From Populus alba (Eukaryota; Streptophyta; Magnoliopsida; Malpighiales; Salicaceae), in the NCBI RefSeq assembly GCF_005239225.2, contig NC_133295.1:2976001-3040000 (forward strand): DNA of 64,000 nucleotides, read 5' to 3'. A program made the position numbers and the translations under genes. A model generated the notes under the pieces. The model saw nothing but the letters and a program-made list of their open reading frames with translations. It ran no database searches and was not told the DNA's origin. The number at the start of each line of letters is the position of its first letter. Positions within the stretch are counted from its first letter, which is position 1. Below are positions 34,916-47,215 of the stretch, in pieces.

Positions 34916-37755
34916 ATGGGAGTTGTAAGTGTTTCGAGCTCAGCTTCTCGGACACCACTAGGATTGAGCACAAAGTTTTCAACTTACGGATCTACAGCAA
35001 AAAGGCCTTTGATTGTAGCATTTAAAGCCGACAAATCCAACAACACATCTTTGGTTGCACCACATGAACAAATTCCATTGCCTGTAGAAACAACGAAGGG
35101 GAAGAAGAGACTTGGAAAAAGCAAAAAATCTTCTAATAGATTAAAAGCTGTCCGTACTGAAGTTTCTCCGTGTACATTGTTAGTGGATTACAATGAAGCT
35201 GCTGCGAAACTTGAAAACATATACAAGCTTAGCCCTGGAACTGATACTTCTGATGTGGAAGACGCAAGTGGTGTGATTAGGAGAGGTAGGCAAAGGAAAA
35301 GGAAAATTAGTGAAGGTGACAAGGAAGCCGAGGATAGAACTAGTAAAATCGTTGTTAGGAACCGGGCAAAGAAGGCTAAACGATTGAGCCTTGAGAAAAG
35401 GATTTCTCTGAGGATCAAGAATGAAGAGAAATTGGTGACTTCAGCTGGGAAGAGAAAAGATCGAAAAAATGAAAATGAAAAGATTGATGAGCTTGTGAGG
35501 GAGTATTCTGCTTCAACTGATTTGGTCAGCTTGGACTGGAAAAAAATGAAGATACCTCCGGTCCTTACTTCATCAGAGCATGTCTGGTTATTTAAGTTGA
35601 TGCAGCCTATGAAAGTGAGTACTGATCCTTGCCCCTGATGCCTTTCAAGTTTTGCATATAGGTTGTGGTTTTTTGCTGTAAGAATAGGTACGTAGTTTTC
35701 TGGGGCTTAGTTCCATTTCTTTTATATCAGGCACTCCTTCAAGTGAAAGAGCATCTGCAAGAAAATCTGGGGAGAGAACCAACTGACGTTGAATTAGCTA
35801 AAGCAACAAATACGGATGTGCTCCAAGTAAGAAAGCAAATAGCAGTTGGTCGAGCTGCAAGGAACAAGCTCATTAAGGTAATGATTTATTTCCAAATAGT
35901 GACATTGACTTTTATTAAAGTAACTCAATTTACTGAGGAAGCATGGGCTCTCATAGTAATAATAGATCAAATAAATTATACAGGATTTTGGTGCTTGTCG
36001 AGTATTTTTGTTTTCTTTTAACTTTAAGTCAGAAGACATTGCCAGTGTCCTTTCTGATGCTTAAGGACTTAATGACTTGGGATAAAAGGATTTACTGTGA
36101 ATTCTCAATGCTTTTGCAGCACAATCTTCGGCTTGTATTGTTTGTGATCAAAAAATATTTTCAAGACTTTGCAAATGGGACAAAATTTCAAGATCTTTGT
36201 CAGGCGGGAGTGAAGGGACTTATTACAGCAATTGATCGCTTTGAACCCAAAAGGAGATTCCGGCTCTCCACTTATGGGCTATTTTGGATTAGACATGCCA
36301 TCATACGATCAATGACACTCTCAAGCTTTACACGCGTTTCGTTTGGCCTGGAATCGGTATGATATTTTGAGACACATGAACTGGTTTTCTTTTTTGCTGA
36401 ACATCACAATAATTTACACATTTTCCTTTTGTTTCTAGTTGCAAGAAAGCACCAAATAAGTGTTTGAAGCTCTTTCCCTCCTTGGAGCAGGGAGAGTGGT
36501 GCGTTCTTGGTAGAGATTGAGAAATTCATCATTCAAAGAAATAGGGCACTGAATCAACTTAAATTTGTGAACTAGGCTGTTGCTCTGCAAGAAAGGAACA
36601 GGAATCTTAGGCTAGCACCATAGCAGGCCAAATATTTGAATTTTCTCAACCTAGATACACGTCATCATGAAATTGACCACAATAGCAATGTGCATGGTAG
36701 GAGGCCAAGTATTGTGAATGTTATGATTCACCATGTCCAGTTCTTTAGTTTTAATTCTGCAGCTAATGTGCTCTGGTTAGGGAGTTTGAATGGAAAACAT
36801 TGCATATATTTATCCAGAACTATTACTTCCATTGAATTCAATGTGTACAGCTAGTGTTGGATGCTCAGTGGGATCATGCTGTAACACTCAACTTCAACTT
36901 GTGCAGATTAGGTCTGAAATCCAGAAAGCAAAACTTGAATTGTGGTTTCAACTTAAAAGACAACCAATGGAGGATGAGATTATTGAAAAAGTTGGGATCT
37001 CCCCTGAGAGGTACCAAGAAGTTACGAGGGCCTCAAAACCTGTTTTGTCTCTCCATTCAAGACACAAAATAACACAGGAAGAGTTTATTGGTGGAATTGC
37101 TGATGTTGATGGAGGTGATGACCGGAGGCAGTCAGCTCTTCTCAGGCTTGCACTTGATGATGTGGTAAGCAGTCATTATATGCTCCCTCAGATTTTATAC
37201 TCCATTTCTTTCTCTCATTAATTGTTTATCCTCGATTGAATCAAGATCACTATGTTCTGCAGAATGTTCACAAGTGCAAAACCCTTCACTAACAGTTCTC
37301 TTGAGAACTCTTCCACAAGCATTATTATTTCCTTAATCTTTTAACTTGTACTTTATACCAATACATATAAAATTCATTGCATATAGAAGCTAATGTAATT
37401 TTATACGTCCGTGCATTATGTAGAAAAGCTCTTAGAGATATTAATTAAGTGGAAGAACATGAAAAGCAAAAAGTTCAGCTGTCAGTGCAATTGACATTAT
37501 TAGGTGGTTTAATTCATTGATAGTAATGCGTATCTAATCTCTGAAAATCCTCTCCAGCTTGATTCTCTAAAACCAAAGGAGAGCTTGGTGGTCCGACAGA
37601 GATACGGGCTTGATGGTAAAGGAGACAGAACATTAGGAGAGATTGCCGGGAACTTAAATATCTCAAGAGAAATGGTCAGGAAGCACGAAGTAAAAGCACT
37701 CATGAAGCTCAAACATCCAACTAGAGTGGATTATCTTCGCCGCTATGTTGTCTGA
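34916..37755 (+). CDS. SIG5: Plastid RNA polymerase sigma factor SIG5 (SigE-type), 512 aa
   Basis: Coding exons are 34916-35614, 35731-35877, 36120-36356, 36907-37164 and 37558-37755. All four introns are GT-AG and phase 0. The N-terminus ([16 protein letters not shown]...) is Ser/Thr-rich and basic, as in a transit peptide, followed by a variable Lys/Arg-rich region. The [20 protein letters not shown] stretch precedes sigma region 1.2. Regions 2.1-2.4 cover about residues 283-350 ([29 protein letters not shown]). Region 4.2 has the helix-turn-helix at about 472-498 ([20 protein letters not shown]). The product directs the bacterial-type plastid polymerase, and in Arabidopsis SIG5 drives the blue-light-responsive psbD promoter. 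Length is close to the family's. One conserved proline after region 2.4 reads Ser here (codon 36339-36341). Confidence 0.95.
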
Positions 37756-40060
37756 ATTGATCAGAAACACAAGGTTCGCATAAACAACTCTCTCCCTCTT
37801 GATGATCCCTCATCAGCAATCATTGCTGTATGCTAATGTTCTGTATCATAGGCATATTTAACTACCATGAGTATAGACAAGATAGAGTTGAGATTTCAGG
37901 TCACCACTTATACATGTAATTATTGTCTGTCCTATATAATACAATGATATCTTATACAGTTCACAAGCGTACTCTTAACCTTTCAGACAATTGACTGTGT
38001 GTACAAACCTCAATAGAGATTGCAGAGAGGCGAGTTTGGGGAGGGTGGAAAGCCTGTGGTTTCCCTATTAAATTTTACAAAAAAATATTTTTGAATTTAA
38101 TAGTTAATATATAATAAAAAATAATAATATGAAGTTCATATAAATATTAAATTTTACGATAACTCTTATACATAGGTAAATATAAATGATTAAAATACAA
38201 ATTCAACAAAAAAAAATTATTTTGAAATACCAATTATTTTTATATATATAACAAGATGAAAAGATGAAAATACTAAATTTATTATAATAACTCTTTACAT
38301 AGTTAAATATAATTAATTAAAATATAAATTCACAATCAAAATTATTTTGAAATATCAATGAAAGACCAAAAAAACAATATTATATGTGCACACGCTATAG
38401 GAGAAGGGAAAAATTTTATGCACATAGACTCAACATCAACTACAATATTGTAATTACCATATATTTTATCTTATCAAAAAAAAATAAAATAAATCCAATT
38501 TTCGTAGTGTTGAGGCATTTTAGTATTTTTAAATCAGTTCATTGATCATTAAAGAATTAATCAAGGGTAAAGTTTGGTTTCTTTTATTATTTTTTAATCA
38601 CATTAAAAATAATTAAATTGGTCTTTCGTGGAAAAAACTTTTACAATTGGCAAATTTTCAAAATACAGTAAAATCTTAACTTTACCCTTTTAAAAAAAAA
38701 AAAAAAACCTTTGTCCAGGAATCTTTTCATTTTGGCTTTTATTATTACCAACTTAATAAGTAGCAATGTAATCTTTTAATATAGGTAAAATATTATTTAA
38801 AATTAAAAAAAAAATTGCCGGGCATTTTAGCTGACACGTGTGGTGTCTTTTGATAGTAAAAAAACACCCTTCCGCCAAGTCATTTGATTTGTTATAGCGG
38901 GGCAGTTTTTCACCAGCTAAGCCTTTTTTTTTTTTTTCTGCTACTAAAAAATTAAGATTAGGCCTTTTTATTATTGATATTTTAACTTTAGTTTTAATTT
39001 TTGTTATTTATATAAAAAATTTATTTTATTATCAATTTCATCATTCAATCCTAATATTTCATTTATTACTTTTTCCAATTTTTCCTTCTTTTTTTTCTTT
39101 TGATTTCTATTTTTTTTCTTGGTTCCTTTATAAAAAAATTAAGTGTTTTCAATTTTACCATTCAATCCAAATTTTATAGTATTTTTTTCCAATTTGATCC
39201 CATTATTTTGTCCCTTGTTAAAATTATTTTCTTTTTAATTTCATCATTCATTAAAAAATTGTAGTTTTTTTCTCTAATTTATTTATTTTTATTTCAGTTG
39301 TTATTCTCATTCTTTTAATTGTTATTTTTTTTGTTTTGGATCTATTTGTTATAATTAATCCCCCTCTAATTTTCATCCTCAAAATATTTGATTTGTTAGG
39401 GATTGAGTTTCGTAGAGTATTTCCATGTATGGTATCTTTCAGTTTAATAAATTGAATCATGAGTTTAAAAAATTAACATGAGCTTATTTTTGTTCTTTTT
39501 TATTACTTGCTTTTTTTCTAATTTTAAATTTTCAACAATAATAATGGCTTTGTAATTTTTTTTTATTTTGTTTATATCGGGTTATCTGATTTCGTGACCT
39601 GGGATGTGGGTATGAGCTTGCCTTTTATTAACAAAAATGACATGTTTTATTTATGCTAATTGAGGTTGACTTGGCTAATTTTTTTTTAATATCTTTTTTA
39701 TTTTATGAAATTTGATCATTTTATATTTATTTTGGTTGAAAATTAAACTACATCAATCTTTTCCCCTAATGGAAAAATGTTTCTTATTCTAAGGTTATCA
39801 TATATTTTTTTAAATTAATCCATTCGTTGCTTTTTTATATCATATAATTAGAAAAGTCAATTTTTTTAACCCGTTTGAGGCTATAATCCAATTCTAAATT
39901 ATTTTTTCTTATAAAAAAAAATATGTTTACATCACCTAAACATTATTATTTTTTATATAAAAAGTAATATAGTAAGCAATGTCTAAATGAAAATCTATAT
40001 TTGGGTTTGGTTCTCTACGGGACGCGAGCATATATCCTGTTCGTCGTCCATTTGCTAAAA
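37756..40060. other. Intergenic after SIG5, strongly AT-rich
   Basis: The first few hundred bases should hold the SIG5 3'UTR (AATAAT-like signals near 37930). From about 38900 to 39950 the plus strand is very T-rich with repeated CAATTTTATCATTCAAT-like phrases, probably decayed LTR sequence. No coding region is supported. Confidence 0.5.
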
Positions 40061-40480
40061 ATGCCCCCCATAAATAATCCATCAGATTGGATCTTGTTGA
40101 GGTATATCCATTGAGGACCTAAACTACAATGAACAATGCTCTGTGGCCTTGGAGGACGGTGTTGCAAATCCAATAACTCAAATAGGGTTCAAGCTTTGGT
40201 AACTTGCTAGCCTCTTCGGACCAGCATGGGTGGTCAAGCTGGAGAATTGGTCTTCAAGCCCGGCCTGGTTCCTCATCGGACTGCCAGAGCCTTTGGTGGC
40301 AAATCCAGTGAAAGCAATCTGTGCTCAGATTGCTGTCACCCTATGCAAAATTTTAGGATTGTGTGATGCTTATCCACTCGACCGTCCCTTAAACAACGGT
40401 CTCATCTGGAGAAATTATGACCCAATAATCCAGTTGATTAGCAGAAGAATTCTTATCTTGACAAGGTGTTAGAACTATTT
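40060..40480 (+). other. GC-richer unidentified patch with an 80-codon open frame
   Basis: Composition is clearly less AT-rich than on either side. An open frame at 40230-40472 begins MVKLENWSSSPAWFLIGLPE. I recognise no domain. It could be a transposon internal fragment or a captured exon; its low-AT composition is the only positive signal. Confidence 0.25.
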
Positions 40481-41069
40481 TTTATTTTTTTATATAACTT
40501 TTAGTAGATTTCCTTTGTTGGCAAAACTTTCATGTTCTAAAAAATTTAGAATACGGTTTTCAAGGTAGATAATTAGTTAAATTAATTGATCCTAGTAATT
40601 TAATCTATTTTTTTCATAATTAAATGGTTGATAGTTTATACTTAGTATTTTGTAGGCCAATATATCTTGTGGCTAGTACTTGCAAATGGTATTTTTTTGA
40701 TAGAGATAGGGGACTCTCCAATGTTTAAATAAGTATGCTCTTTAGAGAAAAAATACAATAGCATTCTAGAAAGAGATGCTCTGAAAATATACATGCAGTA
40801 GCGAATGAAGATTATAAAATTTTGTTTTGAAGGTTTCATGATATATTTATAAGCTCACAAGTTTTGTCCTTTTATAAAAAGAAGAGTCCGGAGTGTGGTT
40901 TTTACTCTGATAGCTTTTAATAATAAATAAATATCTCCTGCATTTGTATTAATGTTTGATGAAAATATAATGTGTTCTTAAAAGATTTTTATACACCTAA
41001 AAGGTCTAGAAAGATTATGATTTAAGATATTAAATGCAGTCGAGCCTACAAAGATTGAGTTTTTTTCAT

Positions 41070-41530
41070 AGGTTAGATCCAAGAGAGGTTAATCTTTTTT
41101 TGGTTGAGCCTATTTCTTTTTAAACCTAAAAGAAGCTGGGTTCGTTCTTGGTGTTGGGTGTGTCCAAGGGAGGAGAGTCATTTCCTTGGATGTGTCCGAG
41201 GAAGAAAACATCATTTATTTGGACATATCAAAGAAAGAATAGTTATTTTTTTCAGGGTGTTTAAAGGAAGTTGAGTTCATTCTTTAAGCGTGTCTAACAT
41301 AAGATGCTCATTCTCTTATGCTCATTTTTTTGGATGTGCTCAGGGGAGGTAAGATTCATTTCTTGGGGTAACCTAAAAAAGAATGATTATTTTAATTAGA
41401 CGTTGTTCAAAAGACGAGGGTTCTTCTTTTTAGAGCGTGTCCAAAAACAAAAATCCTTCTCTTAACTGAGCCCAAGAGATCCGTCTTTTAGCTGAGCTCA
41501 GAGGAGAATGACACTGAGATTTTGGAGGCA
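41070..41530 (+). repeat. Degenerate ~33-bp tandem repeat, about ten units
   Basis: Successive units begin with variants of GTGTCCAAGG and contain GA-rich then TTCATTT-like parts: GTGTGTCCAAGGGAGGAG near 41158, TGTGTCCGAGGAAGAA near 41189, CATATCAAAGAAAGAAT near 41223, TGTTTAAAGGAAGTTGAG near 41258, TGTGCTCAGGGGAGG near 41335, GTGTCCAAAAAC near 41436. Units are diverged, so the array is old. Such arrays occur inside plant LTR elements, but the element here is not identified. Confidence 0.6.
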
Positions 41531-42412
41531 TGTTAAATTTAAATTTTTCACTGTTACACGCCAGTAATTTACTCATCTTTCGATGAGGCATAAAAAAAAA
41601 AACTTTTGTCAAAATCAAGTAGATTGGTTCATGGGAAGGACAATGTCAGATTGAGCACATGTCATCTTATTGGTCCATTTTAGGAGATGGAAAAGAGAAA
41701 AAAAAAGGATTTATGCTGGAAATGGTTTGTTGATTGCAGGCACTAGATTTACAGCCCCCATGAGAATTGGTTTGGCACCATTGTTTACATATAGGAAGCT
41801 GACCACGAATAGGGGGGCTATTAAGCTAGTTTCTAGGGCCATATATATATTATATAAAAAAACAATTGCTCCTAATATTGTTAAGTAATTTGTTCTCTCG
41901 AAGCCCCTTGATTTATCCTAAAGATTTTGTAAACTTAATGGAACTTAATTGTTCATATACCGAAAGAGTTGGAAAAACTTAATGGAACTTCATCTTTTGT
42001 CGTCTTTTTTTTTTCAATTTAAACTTTATTTTTTAATTTTATTATTTTTTCTATTCTCATTCTTTAACTCTTTTTTTTTTTTTTACAATAATCCGTGTTA
42101 TCTTTAGACTAATCAAACTCGACTAAATTATTTTAAAAAACTTTTATGGTTTAATTTTAAATCTGAAATAAACAACTAGTTAGGTTCATAGTTTTTTTTT
42201 CCCTAATAATTTCTTTATTTTTCTTCTTAATTTTATCTTTTTATTTTTTTTACTAATCATATAAATTATTTTTAATTGACCAAATCAATCGAGTCATATC
42301 GAGAAAAACTTTCATATAATTTAATTCTAAATTCGAGTTAGATAAGGAGTTGGGTCATGAGAATTTTTTTTATATTAATTTCATTTTTTTTTCCTGCCTT
42401 AATTTTTTTTTT

Positions 42413-42912
42413 NNNNNNNNNNNNNNNNNNNNNNNNNNNNNNNNNNNNNNNNNNNNNNNNNNNNNNNNNNNNNNNNNNNNNNNNNNNNNNNNNNNNNNNN
42501 NNNNNNNNNNNNNNNNNNNNNNNNNNNNNNNNNNNNNNNNNNNNNNNNNNNNNNNNNNNNNNNNNNNNNNNNNNNNNNNNNNNNNNNNNNNNNNNNNNNN
42601 NNNNNNNNNNNNNNNNNNNNNNNNNNNNNNNNNNNNNNNNNNNNNNNNNNNNNNNNNNNNNNNNNNNNNNNNNNNNNNNNNNNNNNNNNNNNNNNNNNNN
42701 NNNNNNNNNNNNNNNNNNNNNNNNNNNNNNNNNNNNNNNNNNNNNNNNNNNNNNNNNNNNNNNNNNNNNNNNNNNNNNNNNNNNNNNNNNNNNNNNNNNN
42801 NNNNNNNNNNNNNNNNNNNNNNNNNNNNNNNNNNNNNNNNNNNNNNNNNNNNNNNNNNNNNNNNNNNNNNNNNNNNNNNNNNNNNNNNNNNNNNNNNNNN
42901 NNNNNNNNNNNN
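42413..42912. other. Assembly gap (500 N)
   Basis: Exactly 500 unknown bases, which suggests a fixed-size scaffold placeholder and not a measured distance. Open frames crossing it are meaningless. Confidence 0.99.
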
Positions 42913-43899
42913 TCCCCTCTCCTCTGCTTTTGTTCTCCTTTTATTTTCTTCCTTCTGTCGTTCTCTCTGTTTTTATCACCTTCTCCTCTCCTTTCTTTTC
43001 TGTCCGTTGTCCTCCCTTCGTTTTTCCCCCCTCTGTCCCCTCTCTGTTTTTATCACCTTTTTCCTCTCCTCTTTTCATCGTCTTTCTCTGGCTTTTATAA
43101 GCCAAAGAATGGCCTGCAGTGCAACGTCTAACTTGGTAACGGCATGTCTTAATAGTAGCCGTGAAACATTCCCTATAACTGAAGCAATCTGCTGTTTTTG
43201 TTGCTGAAATGGCTCCATTGATAGCGCTCATTCACTGTTGAAGCCGTTGCGGATGAAGAAGGTGATCAACAGTTGTCAAGGAAGCAACGCCGTTTGCTAA
43301 TTCAACATGCATATATCTGATTTGATCCTTGGATGTTTTTGCAATTTTGTAATCAAGCCCCCGGATAAATTGTAATTGGATCCCTTGATTTTAACGCCTT
43401 TTCCGTTTGGTCCTTGGTTTCGGATTGTTTCAATCAAGTCCCTAATTGGCCATCAAACTTCAATAATTATGCAATGAAGCTCCTGATTTGACCAAATCAA
43501 CTCTTTAAAATTATAATTGGACCCCATAACTTTAATTACTTTCAATAAAAGCCTAAATTGACTTAAAAAATCAATTTTCTTGCAATTAAAACCCTTCATA
43601 AATTCAATTAAACCTTGGATAAAATTTAATTAAGTTCATAAACATCTTATTTTGGACTTTTCTTTCTCAACTTGAATATTATTTGTCAAATAGGGCTCTC
43701 ATCAGTAGAAAATATAACGTCAAATTTCAATTCTTGTATTTCTGAACCTCCCTCAACCAATTCCTAGCCATTTTATGGGCGTTTCGGCATCCTTTTTCTC
43801 ACTCCTGTTATTATTATTTTTTATTATTATTCCTTCCGAATATTTTTTGTTTTTATATTTTCTCATTTTTTATATGGAACCCAAAAATGGTTAACAACA
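42913..43899 (+). mobile_element. Gypsy-type LTR, right part, next to the gap
   Basis: Positions 43330-43899 align with 51110-51604 of the solo LTR, sharing CCCTAATTGGCCATCAAACTTC, GGGCTCTCATCAGT and the ACCCAAAAATG end. Both copies end at ...ACAACA, after which the sequences are unrelated, so the LTR boundary is 43899. The CT-rich start (42913-43080) resembles the CT-rich part of the solo LTR and contains a ~75-bp internal duplication. The left part is hidden in or beyond the gap. It interrupts the Copia-2 coding sequence that begins at 43900. Confidence 0.8.
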
Positions 43900-44071
43900 A
43901 GCATAACCAATAAAAACACATTTGAGTGCTCAAGGTTCCAACTTGTTCCTTAATGGTTTGTGAAGATGAACAAATGTTGTACATCCAAAGACTTTTAGTG
44001 GTAGATTCGGCATAGTAAGTGACTTTATAGCTTCGTGAAGAACATTTAATGGAGTTTGAAACTATAAGGTA

Positions 44072-44911
44072 CATAGTTTTGAAACCCGGATTGGCTCGAC
44101 GGGTCTACCCAGAACCCGGCCGACCAGGGTCTAGAACCGATCTGGGTCTAATTAAGAACATGCTTGGGAGTTGGTCCGGTGAAACCCGGTCGACCCGACG
44201 GGTCATCCGGTCGACCCGGGTAAACCCAGCTCCCTTCCTAATAGAGAAAGGCAACAACAGTCTGTACGATTTAATCTTTGGAGGCAACTGCATCTTTGAC
44301 AAGTACTCAACAAATGGCCTCTCCAAATCCTCATCTGAAATCTTCGTCTTCCCTTCCTCTTCAATCATTACCATTTCCCATTCCCATTCCCACATTTAGC
44401 TTGAAAGCGACATGTTAAACATGTTTTTGTTGGAATTGATGGAGCGCTTTCTGGCTTAGCTGCAGCCTCATTTGGAAGAAGGTTCGTAATCGACTACCTC
44501 TTCTTCAAAACTCTTCTTCCTAACGGCTGATCTGCGACATCTTTTTCTCTTTTCTTATTCATGCTACTAGTAAAGAGAAGGTTTGGATGTCAGTATCTCA
44601 TTACCAGAAGTACTTGCCCCTACTGTGGCAACCAAGTGCCCTTGCACCAGCTTGAAAAACCTCATCAATTGATTCTTTTCCATCAGTGAAAGATTTGATC
44701 TTTTAGGGTAAGGAAAAGGAAATTTCAATTCACAAGGTAAGACAAATTTCATGATCAATTTGGCAATGGAGCCCGTATGAGCTTCTCCTCAACCAGCCCC
44801 TATCTGTGATTAATAATTTTTCTTTTTTTTTATTAATTTTTTGGGTTGACTTGGGTCAACCCATGTGACCCGTGACCCGATCATTAGACCGAGTTAGGTT
44901 TCAAAACTATG
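44072..44911. mobile_element. Pack-type TIR DNA transposon inserted in Copia-2 integrase
   Basis: The 840-bp element has terminal inverted repeats CATAGTTTTGAAACC / GGTTTCAAAACTATG and an 8-bp target duplication with one mismatch (ATAAGGTA 44064-44071; GTAAGGTA 44912-44919). Removing it with one target copy rejoins the Copia-2 integrase frame, which proves insertion into that element. Subterminal sequence is rich in GACCCGG and GGGTCAACCC motifs. The 8-bp duplication would fit hAT-like transposition, though the tips are not typical hAT. No transposase is encoded. It carries exon-like segments of a cellular gene on the minus strand. Confidence 0.85.
44230..44758 (-). pseudogene. Captured Rab escort protein (REP) exon fragments
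   Basis: Two minus-strand segments inside the Pack-type element read like consecutive pieces of plant Rab escort protein: EKNQLMRFFKLVQGHL near 44690-44640 and SDEDLERPFVEYLSKMQLPP followed by KIKS near 44345-44270. REP presents Rab GTPases for prenylation. A GTAATG donor-like site follows the first segment, so an intron may have been captured with them, as expected for DNA-level capture. I base the identification on remembered family motifs. The fragments are not a working gene. Confidence 0.6.
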
Positions 44912-44919
44912 GTAAGGTA

Positions 44920-45560
44920 TTTGAGGGTAGTCGATTGATGAGATATGTTGTTGCTGTAATGGCTTCCCCCAGTATCTATTTGGCATATGAGCTTCAAACA
45001 AGGAAGCCCGAACAATTTCAAGAAGGTGGTGATTCTTACGCTCTGCCACCCCATTTTGCTGAGGGGTGTAAGGGCAGGTAGTTTGATGAGCAATCCCATG
45101 GTCAACTAGATATTGTTTCAATTCTTGGTTGATAAATTCTCCACCATTGTCACTACGTAAAACCTGTATTGTAGATTGATATTGTGTGACTATCATTTTG
45201 TGAAACTGTTTGAATAATGAGCTAACTTCGCTTTTGGATTTCATTAAGCAAATCCAAGACACACGGGTGACCATCAATAAAGGACATAAACCTCCGTTTA
45301 TCACTAAGAGATAAGTTATTTGCTGGACCCCAAACATTCGAATGGATGACCATAAAAGGTTCTGGACTTTTATTCAAACTTATTCAAAATGGAACCCGAT
45401 GGCTTTTAGCCAATTCACACACCTCACATTTAAAGTCTGAGGTAGACAGTTTAGTAAAGAGTTTTGGCAACTTCTTTAAGTATCCAAATGATGAGTGTCC
45501 TAGACGTTTATGTCACAACCAAACCTTAGAGTCTGCAGATTTATTCGTAGAGAATGCTTG
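44920..45560 (-). pseudogene. Copia-2 integrase and pre-integrase domain
   Basis: Minus-strand reading shows the GAG-pre-integrase motif HKRLGHSSFGYLKKL near 45520-45470 (a TGA replaces the preceding Trp codon), the zinc-binding CEVCELAKSHR near 45430, and the core SDNGGEFINQELK near 45165-45125. The EQNGVAERK-like motif (QQNGVAERKNHHLLE) follows near 45065-45015. The frame is interrupted by the Pack-type insertion at 44912 and resumes at 44071 with PLNVLHEAIK and PLKVFGC. Confidence 0.88.
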
Positions 45561-47200
45561 AGCCAACTGATAAGAGCTTGCTGACGTTAAATCTAGATAA
45601 TAGAGCTTCCCCCGTCTAGTATCATAGCCAATTGTCTTCTGAGTTTGAATGTCCTTAAAAACACAAATGTTAGGCCAAAAAATCACAATATATTGTAGAG
45701 TAAAGGTTATTTGAGCCACTAATAGTAAATTGTGATTAAGATTTCAGACAACCAATACAGAATCAAGGCTTGATTGTTCAATGAGGGTGACAGAACCTTC
45801 CCCAATAACATGAGAAGGTGTACCATTTATTGTGGATATAATATGTTGTTCATAAGGTTTTAAGGATTGAAGGCACAGATTGTCAAAGGTCATGTGGTCA
45901 GTAGCTTCAGAATCAATTATCTATTCATTATTATTCCTAGTAGAGGAAGTGTGAAAGACCCTACCAGATGTTGTGATTAATGTTGAGTCGTCCTTAGGTG
46001 TGATGGTGGAGATAAGTTCTACTACTGCACCAAATTTTATGACCAAAGTTGAGTCGTCCTGAGGTGTGCATGTGGTGGTGTGTTCTGCTAAAGCATGAGT
46101 GTTTGATCTTTGATTCCGTTTGTGTGATGCTTTGGCAGGATCCCACCATTCTGGATATCCAATCAGTTCATAGCATTTTAGCTTTGTGTGCCCAATTTCA
46201 CCACAATGAGTGCAAATGTATTCTGATTTGGCCTTTCCAATCTCATAGCTATTACTGAGGCTCTGATGTTCAAATGATAGGACCTATACTGGTTAATCGG
46301 TATGTTCTAGGCTTGGCTCATTGTGCCATCATCGCAGATGATTCAACACGATCAGGTTTTCATTGTTTAGAGTGATTCTGCGAACAGTATCATGACGTAC
46401 GTATGCATAGGCTTCTTCAAGATCCAATATTGGATCTTTTCTAAGAATCTATCCTTGGATTTGTTCAAATTCAACATCCAATCCGTTCAAGAAAATATGT
46501 ACTTGTAATCTTTCAACAGATTTTCTATAGGTAATGACATCGTCAGGATCTTTCATTACAGTTTTATCATGATGATCAATTTCTTAGAAGATTTCCATAA
46601 GATCACCATAGTATATTGATAATCCCATCTGTTTCAAGGAGAAGGCTTTCTAATTTAATAAGAAAAGTTGTGATTCATCTTATCCATCATAAAAGCTTTG
46701 GATAAAGCATTCTAGAGTTCATGTGCAGTGCGTAGTCGAATGTATCGCTTCATTATATCTGGTGACATAGGAGTTAACAGTCATCCTTTAACCTTTTGAT
46801 TTTTAGCATACCATTTTGCATGAGAGGCATCGGTATCTTGAGGGGGTTATGTTTTGCCTATAATATATGCAAGCTTCTCCCGTCCTGCAATTTGCTTCTC
46901 CATAATCTGCGACCACACATTGTAGTTAACTTCAGTAAGAATCCAGGGTTTTTGATTTGAACATGAATAATGGGTGTGGCTTCTCGTCATGATACAAGAT
47001 TCAAGAATGGGAGAAAGACTATGAAACAGAGGAAGGTATGAAACATAGAAAGACAATAGAATTCAATATCAAGAATATGGTATCAAGAAGGATGGGAGGG
47101 GATCAAGAAGGGCGGGAGTTTTTTTTTTCCAATCAATACAGAGGTTTTAAGGGACATATGAAGAAGATAAAAAAGGAATTTAGTAGTGTTTAAGGGATAC
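45560..47200 (-). pseudogene. Copia-2 gag and protease region
   Basis: A full CCHC zinc knuckle (CTHCGEIGHTKLKC) is read on the minus strand at about 46213-46172, followed by GYPEWW, a common companion in plant Copia Gag. The Gag N-terminus (LTEVNYNVWSQIMEKQIAGR) lies near 46960-46880. Frames are broken between these points. Unlike Copia-1, the zinc knuckle is intact. Confidence 0.8.
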
Positions 47201-47202
47201 TA

Positions 47203-47215
47203 GGCTCTGATACCA
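47203..47215 (-). other. Copia-2 primer binding site
   Basis: GGCTCTGATACCA on the plus strand is the reverse complement of TGGTATCAGAGCC, the initiator tRNA-Met site, directly next to the LTR that begins TGATAAATTTAG at 47216. Confidence 0.9.

Larger units (their letters stand above)
43900..47215 (-). mobile_element. Copia-2: antisense Ty1/Copia internal region, partial and nested
   Basis: On the minus strand the order from right to left is PBS (47203-47215), gag, zinc knuckle, pre-integrase and integrase. The coding sequence stops abruptly at the Gypsy LTR boundary 43899/43900, within the KCVFIGYA-type motif that follows integrase. Reverse transcriptase, RNase H and the second LTR are not visible and may lie beyond the gap. 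A Pack-type DNA element is inserted at 44072-44911. Several stops are present, so it is inactive. Confidence 0.9.

Noticed and set aside
42350..43207. Long open frames spanning the N run
   Set aside because: Unknown bases cannot encode stops in the reading, so the length is an artefact of the gap.
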